From Elioraea tepida (GTDB lineage: Bacteria; Pseudomonadota; Alphaproteobacteria; Acetobacterales; Acetobacteraceae), in contig NZ_CP076448.1 in the NCBI RefSeq assembly GCF_019203965.1, positions 2,061,001-2,125,000 on the forward strand: DNA of 64,000 bases, given 5' to 3'. The notes beneath the pieces are model-generated. The model was given only the letters and a program-made list of their open reading frames with translations, did no database searches and was not told where the DNA came from. Below, piece by piece: positions 18,429 to 27,052 of the stretch; within the stretch, counting starts at the first letter, position 1, and each line of letters starts with the position of its first letter. Made by a program: the position numbers and the translations under genes.

Positions 18429-19775
18429 TCATGCTGCGGTGCGCGCGACGAAGCGCTCGAGCCAGTGGATCGTGTAGTCGCCGGCGATGAAGTCGGGGTC
18501 GTTCACGATCCGGCGGTGCAGAGGCAGCGTCGTGGAGATGCCGTCGATCACGAACTCGTCGAGGGCGCGGCGAAGACGCGCGAGCGCCTGGGCGCGCGTC
18601 GCGCCATGCACCACGAGTTTGGCGACCAGGCTGTCGTAGTAGGGCGGCACGGTGTAGCCGGAGTAGAGCGCCGAATCGACGCGCACGCCCAGGCCCCCCG
18701 GAGCGTGGTAGGTGACCACCCGCCCAGGCGTGGGCAGGAAGGTGTCGGGGTCCTCGGCGGTGATTCGGCACTCGATCGCGTGACCGTGGAAGCGCACCTC
18801 CTCCTGGGTGTAGCCGAGGCGCTGGCCGGCGGCGATCCGCACCTGCTCGCGCACGAGGTCGATGCCGCAGACCATCTCGGTGACGGGATGTTCCACCTGC
18901 AGCCGCGTGTTCATCTCGATGAAGGCGAATTGCCCATCCTGCCACAGGAACTCGAGCGTGCCGGCGTTGCGGTAGCCGATCTCCTTAAGCGCCCGCGTCA
19001 CCCGCTCGCCGAGCGCGTCGCGCGAGGCGGCATCGAGCACCGGGCTTCCCGCCTCCTCGACGAGCTTCTGGTGCCGGCGTTGCAGCGAGCAGTCGCGCTC
19101 GCCGAAATGCACCACGTTGCCGTGGTTGTCGGCGAGCACCTGGAGCTCGATGTGGCGCGGCCGGTCAAGATACTTCTCCATGTAGACCGCGTCGTTGCCG
19201 AAGGCGGCCTTCGCTTCCGCCCGCGCCACCCTGTAGGCCTCGGCGACCTCCTCCGGCCGGCGGGCGACCTTCATGCCGCGACCGCCGCCGCCGGCTGCGG
19301 CCTTGATCAGGACGGGGAAGCCGATCCGCCGCGCCACCGCTTCCGCCTCCTCGAGCGAAGCAAGCTCGCCCTCCGAGCCCGGCACGAGCGGCACGCCGAG
19401 CCGCGCCATCGTCCGCTTCGCCTCGATCTTGTCGCCCATCATGCGGATATGCGCCGGCGACGGCCCGATGAAGACGAAGCCGTGCGCCTCGACGATCTCG
19501 GCGAACTCGGCGTTCTCCGCGAGGAACCCGTAGCCCGGGTGGATCGCATCCGCGCCCGTGATGGCCGCGGCCGAGAGGATCGCCGGGATGTTGAGGTAGC
19601 TCTCGCTCGCCGGCGGCGGCCCGATGCAGACGCTTTCGTCGGCAAGCCGCACATGCATGGCGTTGGCATCGGCGGTGGAATGAACCGCGACCGTGCGCAC
19701 GCCCATCTCCTGGCAGGCGCGGTGGATCCTGAGCGCGATCTCGCCGCGGTTGGCGATCAGCACCTTCTCGAACAT
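18429..19775 (-). CDS. accC: Acetyl-CoA carboxylase biotin carboxylase subunit
   Basis: 448 residues, standard AccC length. It carboxylates the biotin of AccB with bicarbonate and ATP, the first step of malonyl-CoA formation. The N-terminal domain begins [20 protein letters not shown]. The ATP-grasp glycine loop is [12 protein letters not shown], and the metal and catalytic residues lie in [16 protein letters not shown]. The C-terminal part contains [13 protein letters not shown]. It is 19 bp downstream of accB and probably co-translated with it. Nothing is unusual. Confidence 0.98.
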   Translation of the reverse strand: MFEKVLIANRGEIALRIHRACQEMGVRTVAVHSTADANAMHVRLADESVCIGPPPASESYLNIPAILSAAAITGADAIHPGYGFLAENAEFAEIVEAHGFVFIGPSPAHIRMMGDKIEAKRTMARLGVPLVPGSEGELASLEEAEAVARRIGFPVLIKAAAGGGGRGMKVARRPEEVAEAYRVARAEAKAAFGNDAVYMEKYLDRPRHIELQVLADNHGNVVHFGERDCSLQRRHQKLVEEAGSPVLDAASRDALGERVTRALKEIGYRNAGTLEFLWQDGQFAFIEMNTRLQVEHPVTEMVCGIDLVREQVRIAAGQRLGYTQEEVRFHGHAIECRITAEDPDTFLPTPGRVVTYHAPGGLGVRVDSALYSGYTVPPYYDSLVAKLVVHGATRAQALARLRRALDEFVIDGISTTLPLHRRIVNDPDFIAGDYTIHWLERFVARTAA

Positions 19776-19794
19776 CCGCGCCCCGCCGCCCGGC

Positions 19795-20250
19795 TCACTC
19801 GATCAGCATCAGAACCTCGCCGTACTCGACCGGCGCCCCCGACTCGACGAGGATCCGCGTCACGGTGCCCGACCGTGGCGATTTGATCTGGTTGAAGGTC
19901 TTCATCGCTTCGATCAGGAGCAGGGTCTGGCCGGCGGCGACACGGTCACCAGGTTTGACGAATGGGGGCGCGTTCGGTTCGGGCGAGAGATAGACCACGC
20001 CGACCATGGGCGAGGTGACGGCGCCGGGGTGGGAGGCGTCGATCTCCTGGGCGGGGGATGCCTGGGCGGGGGCGGCGGGCGGGGCCGCCTGGGGCTGCGG
20101 CGTCGGCGCGGCGATCACCGCCGCCGCAGCGGGGCGGCTCACGCGAATACGGCTCTCGGCTTCGGCGATCTCGATCTCGGCAAGCCCCGTCTCTTCGAGC
20201 AAGGCGGCGAGGCGCCGGATCGCCTCCTCATCGATGGTGAGTCGCGTCAT
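19795..20250 (-). CDS. accB: Acetyl-CoA carboxylase biotin carboxyl carrier protein
   Basis: 151 residues from the ATG at 20250; a GTG four codons upstream is possible, but AAGGGG sits well placed for the ATG. The N-terminal ~45 residues are a helical domain. A Pro/Ala/Gln linker follows, then the biotinyl domain of about 75 residues. The biotinylated lysine is in EAMKTF near residue 117. The thumb loop ([13 protein letters not shown]) is typical of bacterial BCCP. The protein carries carboxybiotin from AccC to the carboxyltransferase. The gene lies between aroQ and accC with only short gaps. Confidence 0.97.
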   Translation of the reverse strand: MTRLTIDEEAIRRLAALLEETGLAEIEIAEAESRIRVSRPAAAAVIAAPTPQPQAAPPAAPAQASPAQEIDASHPGAVTSPMVGVVYLSPEPNAPPFVKPGDRVAAGQTLLLIEAMKTFNQIKSPRSGTVTRILVESGAPVEYGEVLMLIE

Positions 20251-20266
20251 CGTCTCGTCCACCCCT

Positions 20267-20722
20267 TCAGGCGCCGCCGCGGATCAGCTGAGCCATCGCC
20301 TCGAGCGCGAGGAGATAGCCAGCGGGCCCGAGCCCGGCGATGATCCCCGTCGCCGCCTTGCCCGTGATCGAGGTCTGACGGAACGGCTCGCGGCGGTGGA
20401 TGTTGGTCAGGTGCACCTCGATCACTGGCAGCTCGGCGGCGAGCAGGGCATCGAGCAGGGCAACCGAGGTATGGGTGTAGCCGGCCGGGTTGATCACGAT
20501 CCCCCGGGCGCGGCCGCGGCAGGCCTGCACCCAGCCGATCAGCTCGCCCTCGTGGTTCGATTGCCGAAACTCGACCGCAAGCCCGAGCGCCGACGCCTTC
20601 GCCCCGACCATCGCCTCGAGCTCGGCGAGCGTGGTGCGGCCGTAGAGCTCCGGCTGCCGCTGGCCGAGTAGGTTCAGGTTGGGGCCGTTCAGCACGGCGA
20701 CGATGGGGTGGGGGCTGGTCAC
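20267..20722 (-). CDS. aroQ: 3-dehydroquinate dehydratase, type II
   Basis: 151 residues from a GTG at 20722; another GTG at 20755 would add 11 basic residues not typical of the family, so the shorter start is preferred. AroQ dehydrates 3-dehydroquinate in the shikimate pathway and forms dodecamers. Motifs: [18 protein letters not shown] with the catalytic Tyr in the flexible lid, [24 protein letters not shown], and [14 protein letters not shown] with the active-site histidine. It is the first gene of the aroQ-accB-accC-aat group and is divergent from thiS-thiG, whose start is about 100 bp away. Confidence 0.96.
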   Translation of the reverse strand: MTSPHPIVAVLNGPNLNLLGQRQPELYGRTTLAELEAMVGAKASALGLAVEFRQSNHEGELIGWVQACRGRARGIVINPAGYTHTSVALLDALLAAELPVIEVHLTNIHRREPFRQTSITGKAATGIIAGLGPAGYLLALEAMAQLIRGGA

Positions 20723-20820
20723 CGCGGGTCCCGTGGCGCGTCGTCGGGCGGGCACCTAGCACGCGCCCGGCGCGACCCGCAATGCGCGCCGGCTTGCCGA
20801 GAGGGCGTGGGCGATCCCAC

Positions 20821-21837
20821 ATGAAGCGCATGGACGCCCCCGCCACGCCTTCGCTCTCGATCACCGTCAACGGCGAGGCGCGACGCTTCCCCGCTCCGCT
20901 CACGGTCGCGGGGCTGATCGACGCGCTCGGCCTGCCCGCCGGCAAGGTGGCGGTCGAGCGCAACCTCGAGATCGTGCCGCGCTCGGCGCACGCCTCCACC
21001 GCGCTCGCGGACGGAGACCGGGTCGAGATCGTCCACTTCATCGGCGGCGGCGAGGCATCGCCTGCCGAGGAGGACGCTTGGGAGGTCGCCGGCCGGCGCT
21101 TCCGCTCGCGCCTGCTCGTCGGCACGGGGCGCTACCGGAGCCTCGAGGAGACGGCCGCTGCGATCGCCGCCTCTGGGGCGGAGATCGTGACTGTCGCGGT
21201 ACGGCGGGTGAACCTTTCCGATCCCTCGGCGCCGATGCTGCAGGACTACGTCCCGCCCGACCGCTACACCTATCTTCCCAACACGGCCGGCTGCCACACC
21301 GCCGAGGAGGCGGTGCGCACGCTTCGGCTCGCCCGCGAGGCCGGCGGGTGGGACCTTGTGAAGCTCGAGGTGCTCGGCCCGCCGCCGCACCTTTACCCCG
21401 ACATGGCGGAGACCCTGCGCGCGGCCGAGGTGCTGATCCGCGACGGGTTCAAGGTGATGGTCTACTGCGCCGATGATCCGGTCGCGGCCAAGCGTCTCGA
21501 GGAGATGGGGTGTGTCGCGATCATGCCGCTCGGCGCGCCGATCGGCTCTGGCCTCGGGATCCAGAACCGGGTGACCATCCGCCTGATCGTCGAGCAGGCG
21601 AAGGTGCCGGTGCTGGTCGATGCCGGGGTGGGCACCGCCTCGGACGCGGCGATCGCGATGGAGCTCGGCTGTGATGCGGTTCTGCTCAACAGCGCGATCG
21701 CGCATGCGAAGGACCCGATTCGCATGGCGCGGGCGATGAAGGCCGCGGTCGAGGCCGGGCGTCTCGCCTATCTCGCCGGGCGGATGCCGCGCAAACTCTA
21801 CGCCGACCCCTCGAGCCCGCTCTCCGGACTGATCTGA
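20821..21837 (+). CDS. thiG: ThiS-ThiG fusion: sulfur carrier plus thiazole synthase
   Basis: 338 residues from the ATG at 20821 (GAGAGGG upstream). Residues ~11-77 are a ThiS ubiquitin-like fold ([32 protein letters not shown]) ending in IGGG at 74-77. A ~12-residue acidic linker follows. The rest is ThiG (thiazole synthase), with the Schiff-base lysine in [17 protein letters not shown] and phosphate-site glycines in PLGAPIGSG and [11 protein letters not shown]. ThiG makes the thiazole phosphate of thiamine from DXP, dehydroglycine and ThiS thiocarboxylate. In the usual two-protein system the ThiS GG is a free C-terminus; here it is internal. No thiF, thiO, thiE or thiC is seen nearby, though tenA occurs at 57 kb. 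Confidence 0.92.
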   Translation: MKRMDAPATPSLSITVNGEARRFPAPLTVAGLIDALGLPAGKVAVERNLEIVPRSAHASTALADGDRVEIVHFIGGGEASPAEEDAWEVAGRRFRSRLLVGTGRYRSLEETAAAIAASGAEIVTVAVRRVNLSDPSAPMLQDYVPPDRYTYLPNTAGCHTAEEAVRTLRLAREAGGWDLVKLEVLGPPPHLYPDMAETLRAAEVLIRDGFKVMVYCADDPVAAKRLEEMGCVAIMPLGAPIGSGLGIQNRVTIRLIVEQAKVPVLVDAGVGTASDAAIAMELGCDAVLLNSAIAHAKDPIRMARAMKAAVEAGRLAYLAGRMPRKLYADPSSPLSGLI

Positions 21838-21944
21838 GCCGGCCTCGCCCCGTTCAGGCGGAGCCTTCGCCGCCTCCGTCAACCCCCTGGCAGGCCGGAG
21901 AAATTCGCGCATCCGGCATGCATCTCCGGCGGAGCATTTTTCAC

Positions 21945-21973
21945 TTGGTCCAGGGGGGGCGTGGGTATATATC
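21945..21973 (+). promoter_or_regulatory. Candidate sigma-70 promoter for the ornithine decarboxylase leader
   Basis: TTGGTC at 21945-21950 and TATATC at 21968-21973 are separated by 17 bp, with a G-run in the spacer. The TATATATC stretch is a conspicuous AT-rich patch in very GC-rich surroundings, about 185 bp before the decarboxylase start. This is a sequence match only; no transcript start is known. Confidence 0.5.
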
Positions 21974-21974
21974 G

Positions 21975-22150
21975 CGCCTCAGACGCAGCAACGCACGTGC
22001 CTCTGGCCCCTCGGGGTTTACGCAACGACGTCAAGCGTTCTGGCAGCCGACCGGGGTTCGTCCTCGGGGACGCTGGTTCGTTCGACCGTTCGTCAACCTG
22101 GAGGCGTCGCTTCTCGCAGGCGCCTCCGCTGGAGTGGAAGGGGAGGGCCC
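21975..22150 (+). ncRNA. Candidate speF-type leader RNA upstream of the ornithine decarboxylase
   Basis: This non-coding stretch lies between the candidate promoter and the decarboxylase start, in the 318-bp gap 21838-22155. It contains a hairpin CCGGGG/CCTCGG (22051-22067) and a stronger one GGAGGCG/CGCCTCC (22100-22106 with 22121-22127). The latter is followed by CTGGAGTGGAAGGGGAGGG, which holds the ribosome-binding purines. Alphaproteobacterial orthologues of this decarboxylase are known to carry a conserved leader (Rfam speF motif), and the GTCAACCTGGAGGCG block fits my memory of it. No covariance search could be run. The same bases are open in two frames, so a leader peptide is also possible. 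Confidence 0.5.
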
Positions 22151-22155
22151 GTGCG

Positions 22156-23286
22156 ATGACCCCCAAGATCGCGCGCTTTCTCGAGGACGTTCGTCCCGCC
22201 ACGCCGTGCCTCGTGCTCGACGTTGACCGGGTGGAGGAGAACTACCGCGCTCTCGCCGCGGCGCTTCCGCTCGCGCGGATCTACTACGCGGTGAAGGCCA
22301 ATCCGGCTGCGCCGATCCTCACCCGCCTGGTCGGCCTCGGCTCCGCCTTCGATGCCGCCTCGTGGGAGGAGATCGCGATGTGCCTCGAGGCCGGCGCAGA
22401 CCCGGCCGACATCTCCTTCGGCAACACCGTCAAGAAGGAGAGCGCGATCGTCCGCGCCTATGACGCCGGCGTGCGCCTGTTCGCCTTCGACTCCGAGGGC
22501 GAGCTTGAGAAGCTCGCTCGCTCGGCGCCCGGGGCGAAGGTCTATTGCCGCCTGCTCGTCGAGAACGCAGGCGCGGACTGGCCGCTGTCGCGAAAGTTCG
22601 GCTGCTCCGTCGAGACGGCGCGCGAGCTGATGCTGCGCGCGAAGGAGGTCGGGCTCGACCCCTACGGTCTCTCCTTCCATGTCGGCTCGCAGCAGCGCGA
22701 CTCGGTCGCCTACGAGGCGGCGATCGCCAAGGTCGGCATGCTGTTCACCGACCTCTCCGAGCGCGGCGTGACCCTGCGCATGGTCAATCTCGGCGGCGGC
22801 TTCCCGGTTCGCTACACCTCGGAGGTTCCGGGGATCGACCATTTCGCCCAGGCGATCATGGGCGCGATGACGAAGGCCTTCGGCAACGCCATCCCCGAGA
22901 TGATCGTCGAGCCGGGGCGGTTCATCGTTGGCGATGCGGGTGTGGTGTCGTCCGAAGTGGTGCTCGTCTCGCGCAAGGCGAAGGACGATCCGGTGCGCTG
23001 GGTCTATCTCGACATCGGCCGGTTCGGCGGCCTTGCCGAGACCGAGGGCGAGAGCATCAAGTATCGGCTCCGCACCCCGCATGATGGCGGCCGTACGGGA
23101 CCGGTGGCGATCGCTGGGCCGACCTGCGACGGCGCCGACATCCTCTACGAGCGGGCCAACTATCGCCTGCCGCTTGCGCTGAAGTCGGGTGACCGGGTCG
23201 ATCTGCTTTCAGCCGGGGCCTATGTGACGACATACGCCGCGCAGGGCTTCAACGGCTTCCAGCCGCTCGCCGAGCACTATATTTAA
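22156..23286 (+). CDS. speF: Ornithine/lysine decarboxylase, type III PLP enzyme (alanine racemase fold)
   Basis: 376 residues from the ATG at 22156, preceded by GGAAGGGGAGGG; the frame is open further upstream but that part overlaps the leader. It is the eukaryotic-like fold III decarboxylase used by alphaproteobacteria to make putrescine from ornithine (some also take lysine). The PLP lysine is K47 in YYAVKANP. SFHVGSQQ, the glycine loop NLGGGFPV, EPGRFIVGDAG and the catalytic cysteine in GPTCDGADILYE are all present. It begins polyamine synthesis in the cytoplasm. The gene stands alone, with its own promoter and structured leader. The symbol follows alphaproteobacterial usage and does not imply homology to E. 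coli SpeF. Confidence 0.93.
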   Translation: MTPKIARFLEDVRPATPCLVLDVDRVEENYRALAAALPLARIYYAVKANPAAPILTRLVGLGSAFDAASWEEIAMCLEAGADPADISFGNTVKKESAIVRAYDAGVRLFAFDSEGELEKLARSAPGAKVYCRLLVENAGADWPLSRKFGCSVETARELMLRAKEVGLDPYGLSFHVGSQQRDSVAYEAAIAKVGMLFTDLSERGVTLRMVNLGGGFPVRYTSEVPGIDHFAQAIMGAMTKAFGNAIPEMIVEPGRFIVGDAGVVSSEVVLVSRKAKDDPVRWVYLDIGRFGGLAETEGESIKYRLRTPHDGGRTGPVAIAGPTCDGADILYERANYRLPLALKSGDRVDLLSAGAYVTTYAAQGFNGFQPLAEHYI

Positions 23287-23404
23287 CCATCGGCGCGGCC
23301 GCGCCGCTCCGCCCGACCAACGAGCGGCACCGGCCGACGTTTTCTTGCCGTTTCCGCTGAGGCTGCGCGCTCTGAGCTCGTGCAGGCCGGCTCAGGATAA
23401 AGAA

Positions 23405-23427
23405 AGGGGGGCGTAGGCCCCCCTCTC
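23405..23427 (-). terminator. Rho-independent terminator of the alkaline phosphatase gene
   Basis: GGGGGGC (23408-23414) pairs with GCCCCCC (23419-23425) around a GTAG loop. Read on the minus strand, the hairpin is followed by TTTCTTTAT, a good U-tract, 40 bp beyond the phosphatase stop. On the plus strand the tail is only CTCTCC, so it would end speF transcription less efficiently. Confidence 0.8.
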
Positions 23428-23453
23428 CGTTCGGCGCGCGTCGGCGCCTCAGC

Positions 23454-24779
23454 TCAGTTGATCACCTGGCCGAAGAGCTGGCGATACATCAGGCGGTAGA
23501 TGTCGGTATTGTCCATCGTTCCGGTGATGTGCTCGGCGTTGGCGCCGATGCCGCGCACGAGGATGCCGCCCGCGACATCGTCCCAGGACGCCCAGGAGAT
23601 GGCGAAGGGGTGGCGCACGCCGTTTCGGTCCGGCGCGGACAGGAACGGCACGCCGCCGGTGCCGGTCTGGCCGTCGATGGGGGCGCCGTTGCGGTCACGC
23701 TCCGGCAGGGGCCTGCCCTCGACCACCACGTTGTTGCCGCGGCGCGGGCCGATCACCTGAAGCCCGCCCGCGTCGCTGTCGGCGGTCGTCAGCAGCAGCG
23801 TGTTCGGGTTGCGCGCGACGAAGTTCATGAACACGCCGATCGCGTCATCGGCGCGCGCGCCGGCCTCGAGAGAGCCGCGGGCGTTGTTGCGGTTGCCGAA
23901 ATTGTCCGTCCCCTCCTCCTCGGCGATCAGCAGGAACCCGTTCGGGTTGCGCGAGAGGATCCGCAGCGCCGCCTCGCCCATCTCGGCGATGGTCGGCGCC
24001 GTCTCGACATAGAGCGGCAGGTTGCGCTGCGCGAGCGTCTCCTTCGTCTCGTCATTGAAGGTGTGGTCGTGGGCGAAGATGCCCCAGAGTTTCGTCGTCG
24101 TCTCCGGAACCGCCTTGAGCTCCTCGCGCGTGAAGACGACCGTATAGCCCTTGCGGCGCAGTTCCTCGATCAGGTTACGCCCGTCCTTGCGCGCGCCCGG
24201 GCCGAAGCGGCCCTGCGTGCCCTCGGGCAGATACCAGCGCTCGCCGCCCGCCATGTGAACGTCGACACCGCTCTCGACCACGAGGCGGGTGATCTCCTCG
24301 AGGCTGTTGCGGCGCTCGGTGGAGGCGACGAAGGCCGCCGTTCCCGGCTCGTAGGCAGCGCCCGACTGGACGAGGCCGACCGCCTTGCCGCGCCGCATCG
24401 CCTCATGCGCGATCGAGCCCTCGAAGCCGGATGCCGAGCGGATACGCTGCGCCCCGTCCTGCCCGAAGCTGTCAGCCTGTACCTTCACGCCATAGGCGTG
24501 CACTGTCGCCCCGCCGTGGCTCGTGCCGGTGAGCCCGTCCTTCATGTGGCCGAGATAGACGGCGATGTGGGGCAGGCGGTCCCAGTTGAGCCGCCCATCA
24601 GGCCCGACCTTGTGGAACCGCACCGCGCCCCAGTGGTTCACGCCGAACCCGTCCGGATGGAAGAAGATGACGCTGCCACCCTGGCCAGCGGCCGGCGCTG
24701 TCTGGGCCCCGGCGACGCCTGGCGCGGCGAGCGCGAGCGAGCCGGCAATGCCGGCGAGCAATAGGGCACGTCGGATCAT
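23454..24779 (-). CDS. Alkaline phosphatase (PhoA superfamily), secreted
   Basis: 441 residues from the ATG at 24779, preceded by GGAGAGGAGAGG. The signal peptide is MIRRALLLAGIAGSLALAAP, cleaved near AGAQ. D43 (HPDGFG) is the first metal ligand. S87 in TGTSHGGAT aligns with the nucleophile Ser102 of E. coli PhoA by its distance to GVK. The second metal block reads EEEGTDNFGNRNN where PhoA has E....D...H, and TADSDAGG replaces TADHxH, so two histidine ligands appear as Asn and Ser. A histidine remains in AEHITGTMDN. It hydrolyses phosphomonoesters in the periplasm if these substitutions are tolerated. It is monocistronic, with the terminator at 23405-23427. Confidence 0.85.
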   Translation of the reverse strand: MIRRALLLAGIAGSLALAAPGVAGAQTAPAAGQGGSVIFFHPDGFGVNHWGAVRFHKVGPDGRLNWDRLPHIAVYLGHMKDGLTGTSHGGATVHAYGVKVQADSFGQDGAQRIRSASGFEGSIAHEAMRRGKAVGLVQSGAAYEPGTAAFVASTERRNSLEEITRLVVESGVDVHMAGGERWYLPEGTQGRFGPGARKDGRNLIEELRRKGYTVVFTREELKAVPETTTKLWGIFAHDHTFNDETKETLAQRNLPLYVETAPTIAEMGEAALRILSRNPNGFLLIAEEEGTDNFGNRNNARGSLEAGARADDAIGVFMNFVARNPNTLLLTTADSDAGGLQVIGPRRGNNVVVEGRPLPERDRNGAPIDGQTGTGGVPFLSAPDRNGVRHPFAISWASWDDVAGGILVRGIGANAEHITGTMDNTDIYRLMYRQLFGQVIN

Positions 24780-24899
24780 GAGGTCCTCTCCTCTCCGTGT
24801 CTCGGCGGTGGGGAGGCGCCTCCACCCCTCCCGAAATGATCTGGGAGGGTTTCGGTTGCGGCGCAATGAAGTTGCGAAACCGATACGTGAGTGGACGCC

Positions 24900-25655
24900 T
24901 CAGCGTTCCGCGCGTGCGCGCGCGATCGCGGCCCGCAGAGCCTCGGCGCTGACCGCTCCGGGGATGATCTCCTCCCCCACCACATAGGCAGGTGTGCCCT
25001 GTACGCCGAGCGCCTGGGCAAGGCGCAGATTGGCCTCGATCCGGCGGGCCACGCCCGGGTCGGCCATGTCGCGGCGCAGCCGCTCGGCATCGAGCCTAAG
25101 CTCGGCGGCAATGCGCAGGATTTCCGCCTCGGTCGGCTCGCCGCGAAACCGCATCAGCGCATCATGCATCTCGGCGTAGCGTCCCTGCCGCTGGGCCGCG
25201 AGCGCGGCGCGCGCGGCGGTGACCGAGGCCGGGCCGAGGATCGGGATGTCGACGAAAACCACCCGAAGCTCCCGATCGGCGCGCAGGAGCTCGGTGATCA
25301 CGGGGTGCATGCGCTTGCAGTGGGGGCAGCGATAGTCGAGGAACTCGACCACCGTTGCGGTCGGCCGTGTCGCGCCTTTGGCCGGAAGGCTCGGGTCATT
25401 GACGAGAGCGTCTCGGTTGGCGGCGATCCTCGCCTCGAGGGCCTCGCGCTCTCGGGCGGCATCCCGTGCCTGCAGCGCCGCGATCGCGTCCTCGAGGATC
25501 GAAGGGTCGGAGCGCAGCGCCTCGCGCAGGATCTCGACGATCGCAGCACGCTGTTCGGGGGTGAAGCCCTCGGCGGCGGCCATCCCGGGAACGAGGCAAC
25601 CCGCGATCAGCGCAGCGAGCACACGCAGTCTCAGCCGTCTCAGCCTCTTCGTCAT
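24900..25655 (-). CDS. DsbA-family thiol:disulfide protein (thioredoxin fold)
   Basis: 251 residues. A signal peptide (to about MAAAEG) leads to the periplasm. Residues ~31-90 are a helical, charged dimerisation-like region. The thioredoxin fold follows with the active site CPHC at residues 110-113 and the cis-proline in VQGTPAYVVG. This arrangement (N-terminal helical arm plus DsbA/Com1-like domain) is common in alphaproteobacteria and serves to oxidise or isomerise disulfides. It overlaps the upstream M48 gene by 4 bp, so periplasmic folding and proteolysis genes are coupled. The oxidase versus isomerase role cannot be decided. Confidence 0.9.
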   Translation of the reverse strand: MTKRLRRLRLRVLAALIAGCLVPGMAAAEGFTPEQRAAIVEILREALRSDPSILEDAIAALQARDAAREREALEARIAANRDALVNDPSLPAKGATRPTATVVEFLDYRCPHCKRMHPVITELLRADRELRVVFVDIPILGPASVTAARAALAAQRQGRYAEMHDALMRFRGEPTEAEILRIAAELRLDAERLRRDMADPGVARRIEANLRLAQALGVQGTPAYVVGEEIIPGAVSAEALRAAIARARAER

Positions 25656-27040
25656 CGCCTCTCCTGCCGTCGCCTCTCTTCGCGTTCGATCTGCGCGGCG
25701 TTGGCGAGGTCCTGCGCGCGGAGCTTCGCCGGCCCCGGGGGAAGCAGGCGCTCGGCCCGCGCCGCCATCTGCCGCTGTGTCAGAAGGTCACCCGAAAGTG
25801 CCGCTTCTTCGGCGAGCGCGAGCGCCGCAAGCCCCTCCTCGCCGAGGCGCCCGCGCGCCATGCCGAGCGTGTTCCACGCCATCCCCAGCGAGCGGTCAAG
25901 CCGAAGCGCGGCCTCGGCCTCGGCGGCCGCGGCGCGCAGGCTGCCCGGATCGTCGACGGCGAGCAGAGCGCGTGCGAGGCCCGCCCGCACCAGCGCCTCA
26001 GAGGGGGCGAGCCGCACTGCCTCGCGATAGGCGACAGTCGCCTCGCGCGCCCGCCCCGCTCCCTCGAGCAGGAATTGCCCCTTGAGCTCGTGCAGCCAGG
26101 GCGAAGAGGGGGTGGCGGCGATCAGCCGGTCGAGCTCGGCCACCGCCTCGTCGATCCGGCCGGAGCGGAAGGTCTGGATTGCCCGGGCGTAGCGCGCCGA
26201 GGGGGAGGTGTCGGTCTGCGGATAGACGCGCTGGATCGCCACCCCGCCCTCGAGGAAGCCGAAGAGCTTGGCGCGCACCATCGCGAAACGCTCCTCGATC
26301 TCGCGTGGCAGCGCCCCGTCACCGCCGCGTCGCTCGATCTGGCCGCGCAGGAACTCGATCCTGTCGCGCGTCAGAGGGTGGGTGCGCAGATAGGGGTCCT
26401 GCCGGTCGGAGAGCATCAGCTCCTGGCCCTGCAGCCGCTCCATCAGCTGCAACAGGCCCTCGACCGGCCAGTTGAGCCGGTTCAGCAGGGTCACCGCCGT
26501 GAGGTCGGCGGCATTCTCCTGGGTGCGCGTGAAACTGAAGAGCTCCCGCAGCGCCATCGACTGGCCGGCGATCGCCCCGCCCGCCACCGCCTCGCCCTGG
26601 CGTGTGGCGACCCCTGCGGCGGCGCCGATCAGGGCCGCCACCAGGGCGCGGATCTGGGCGTTGCGGATCTCCTCCGGCAGGCGCGCGATGTGCCCGCCCA
26701 CGACATGCCCGGTCTCGTGCGCGAGCACGCCCGCGATCTCGGCGGCCGAGGTCGCCTGCATGATCAAGCCGGTGTTGATGAACATCCGGTTGCCGGTGGT
26801 GACGAAGGCGTTTATCGAGCGGTCCCTGATGATGGTGACCTGCACGAAGCCGCGGCTCAGCCCTGCCGCGCCGAACAGGGGGCCGTAGATGGAACGCAGC
26901 AGGTTCTCCGTCTCGGCGTCCCGGATCAGGATAACGCTGCCGCGCTGCGCCCAGGCGCCGGCGGGGAGCAGGGCGGCAAGAAGGACGGCTGCGGCGGCCG
27001 CCCGCGTCACGGCGCGCCCGATCCCGGCGAGGCATCTCAT
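25652..27040 (-). CDS. M48 metallopeptidase with TPR region (BepA/YfgC-like)
   Basis: 462 residues. The N-terminal signal (RAAAAAVLLAALLPAGAWAQ) is followed by an M48 domain with zinc motif HETGH at 108-112 and the downstream glutamate in ENAADLTAV. The C-terminal half has about four TPR-like helical pairs (AIQTFRSGRIDEAVAELDRL, AYREAVRLAPSEALVRAGLA and others). BepA-type proteases survey outer-membrane protein and LPS assembly in the periplasm. The chosen start is only 12 bp from the divergent gamma-glutamyltransferase start and has no clear ribosome site; a GTG at 27010 is an alternative that keeps the signal peptide. Confidence 0.9.
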   Translation of the reverse strand: MRCLAGIGRAVTRAAAAAVLLAALLPAGAWAQRGSVILIRDAETENLLRSIYGPLFGAAGLSRGFVQVTIIRDRSINAFVTTGNRMFINTGLIMQATSAAEIAGVLAHETGHVVGGHIARLPEEIRNAQIRALVAALIGAAAGVATRQGEAVAGGAIAGQSMALRELFSFTRTQENAADLTAVTLLNRLNWPVEGLLQLMERLQGQELMLSDRQDPYLRTHPLTRDRIEFLRGQIERRGGDGALPREIEERFAMVRAKLFGFLEGGVAIQRVYPQTDTSPSARYARAIQTFRSGRIDEAVAELDRLIAATPSSPWLHELKGQFLLEGAGRAREATVAYREAVRLAPSEALVRAGLARALLAVDDPGSLRAAAAEAEAALRLDRSLGMAWNTLGMARGRLGEEGLAALALAEEAALSGDLLTQRQMAARAERLLPPGPAKLRAQDLANAAQIEREERRRQERR

Positions 27041-27052
27041 GAGGCCAGTATA

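Noticed and set aside
20723-20820. TPP riboswitch before thiS-thiG
   Set aside because: The gap holds no CTGAGA or ACCTGATCTGG-type core; the region before SBP 2 (16880-17072) was also checked and lacks it.
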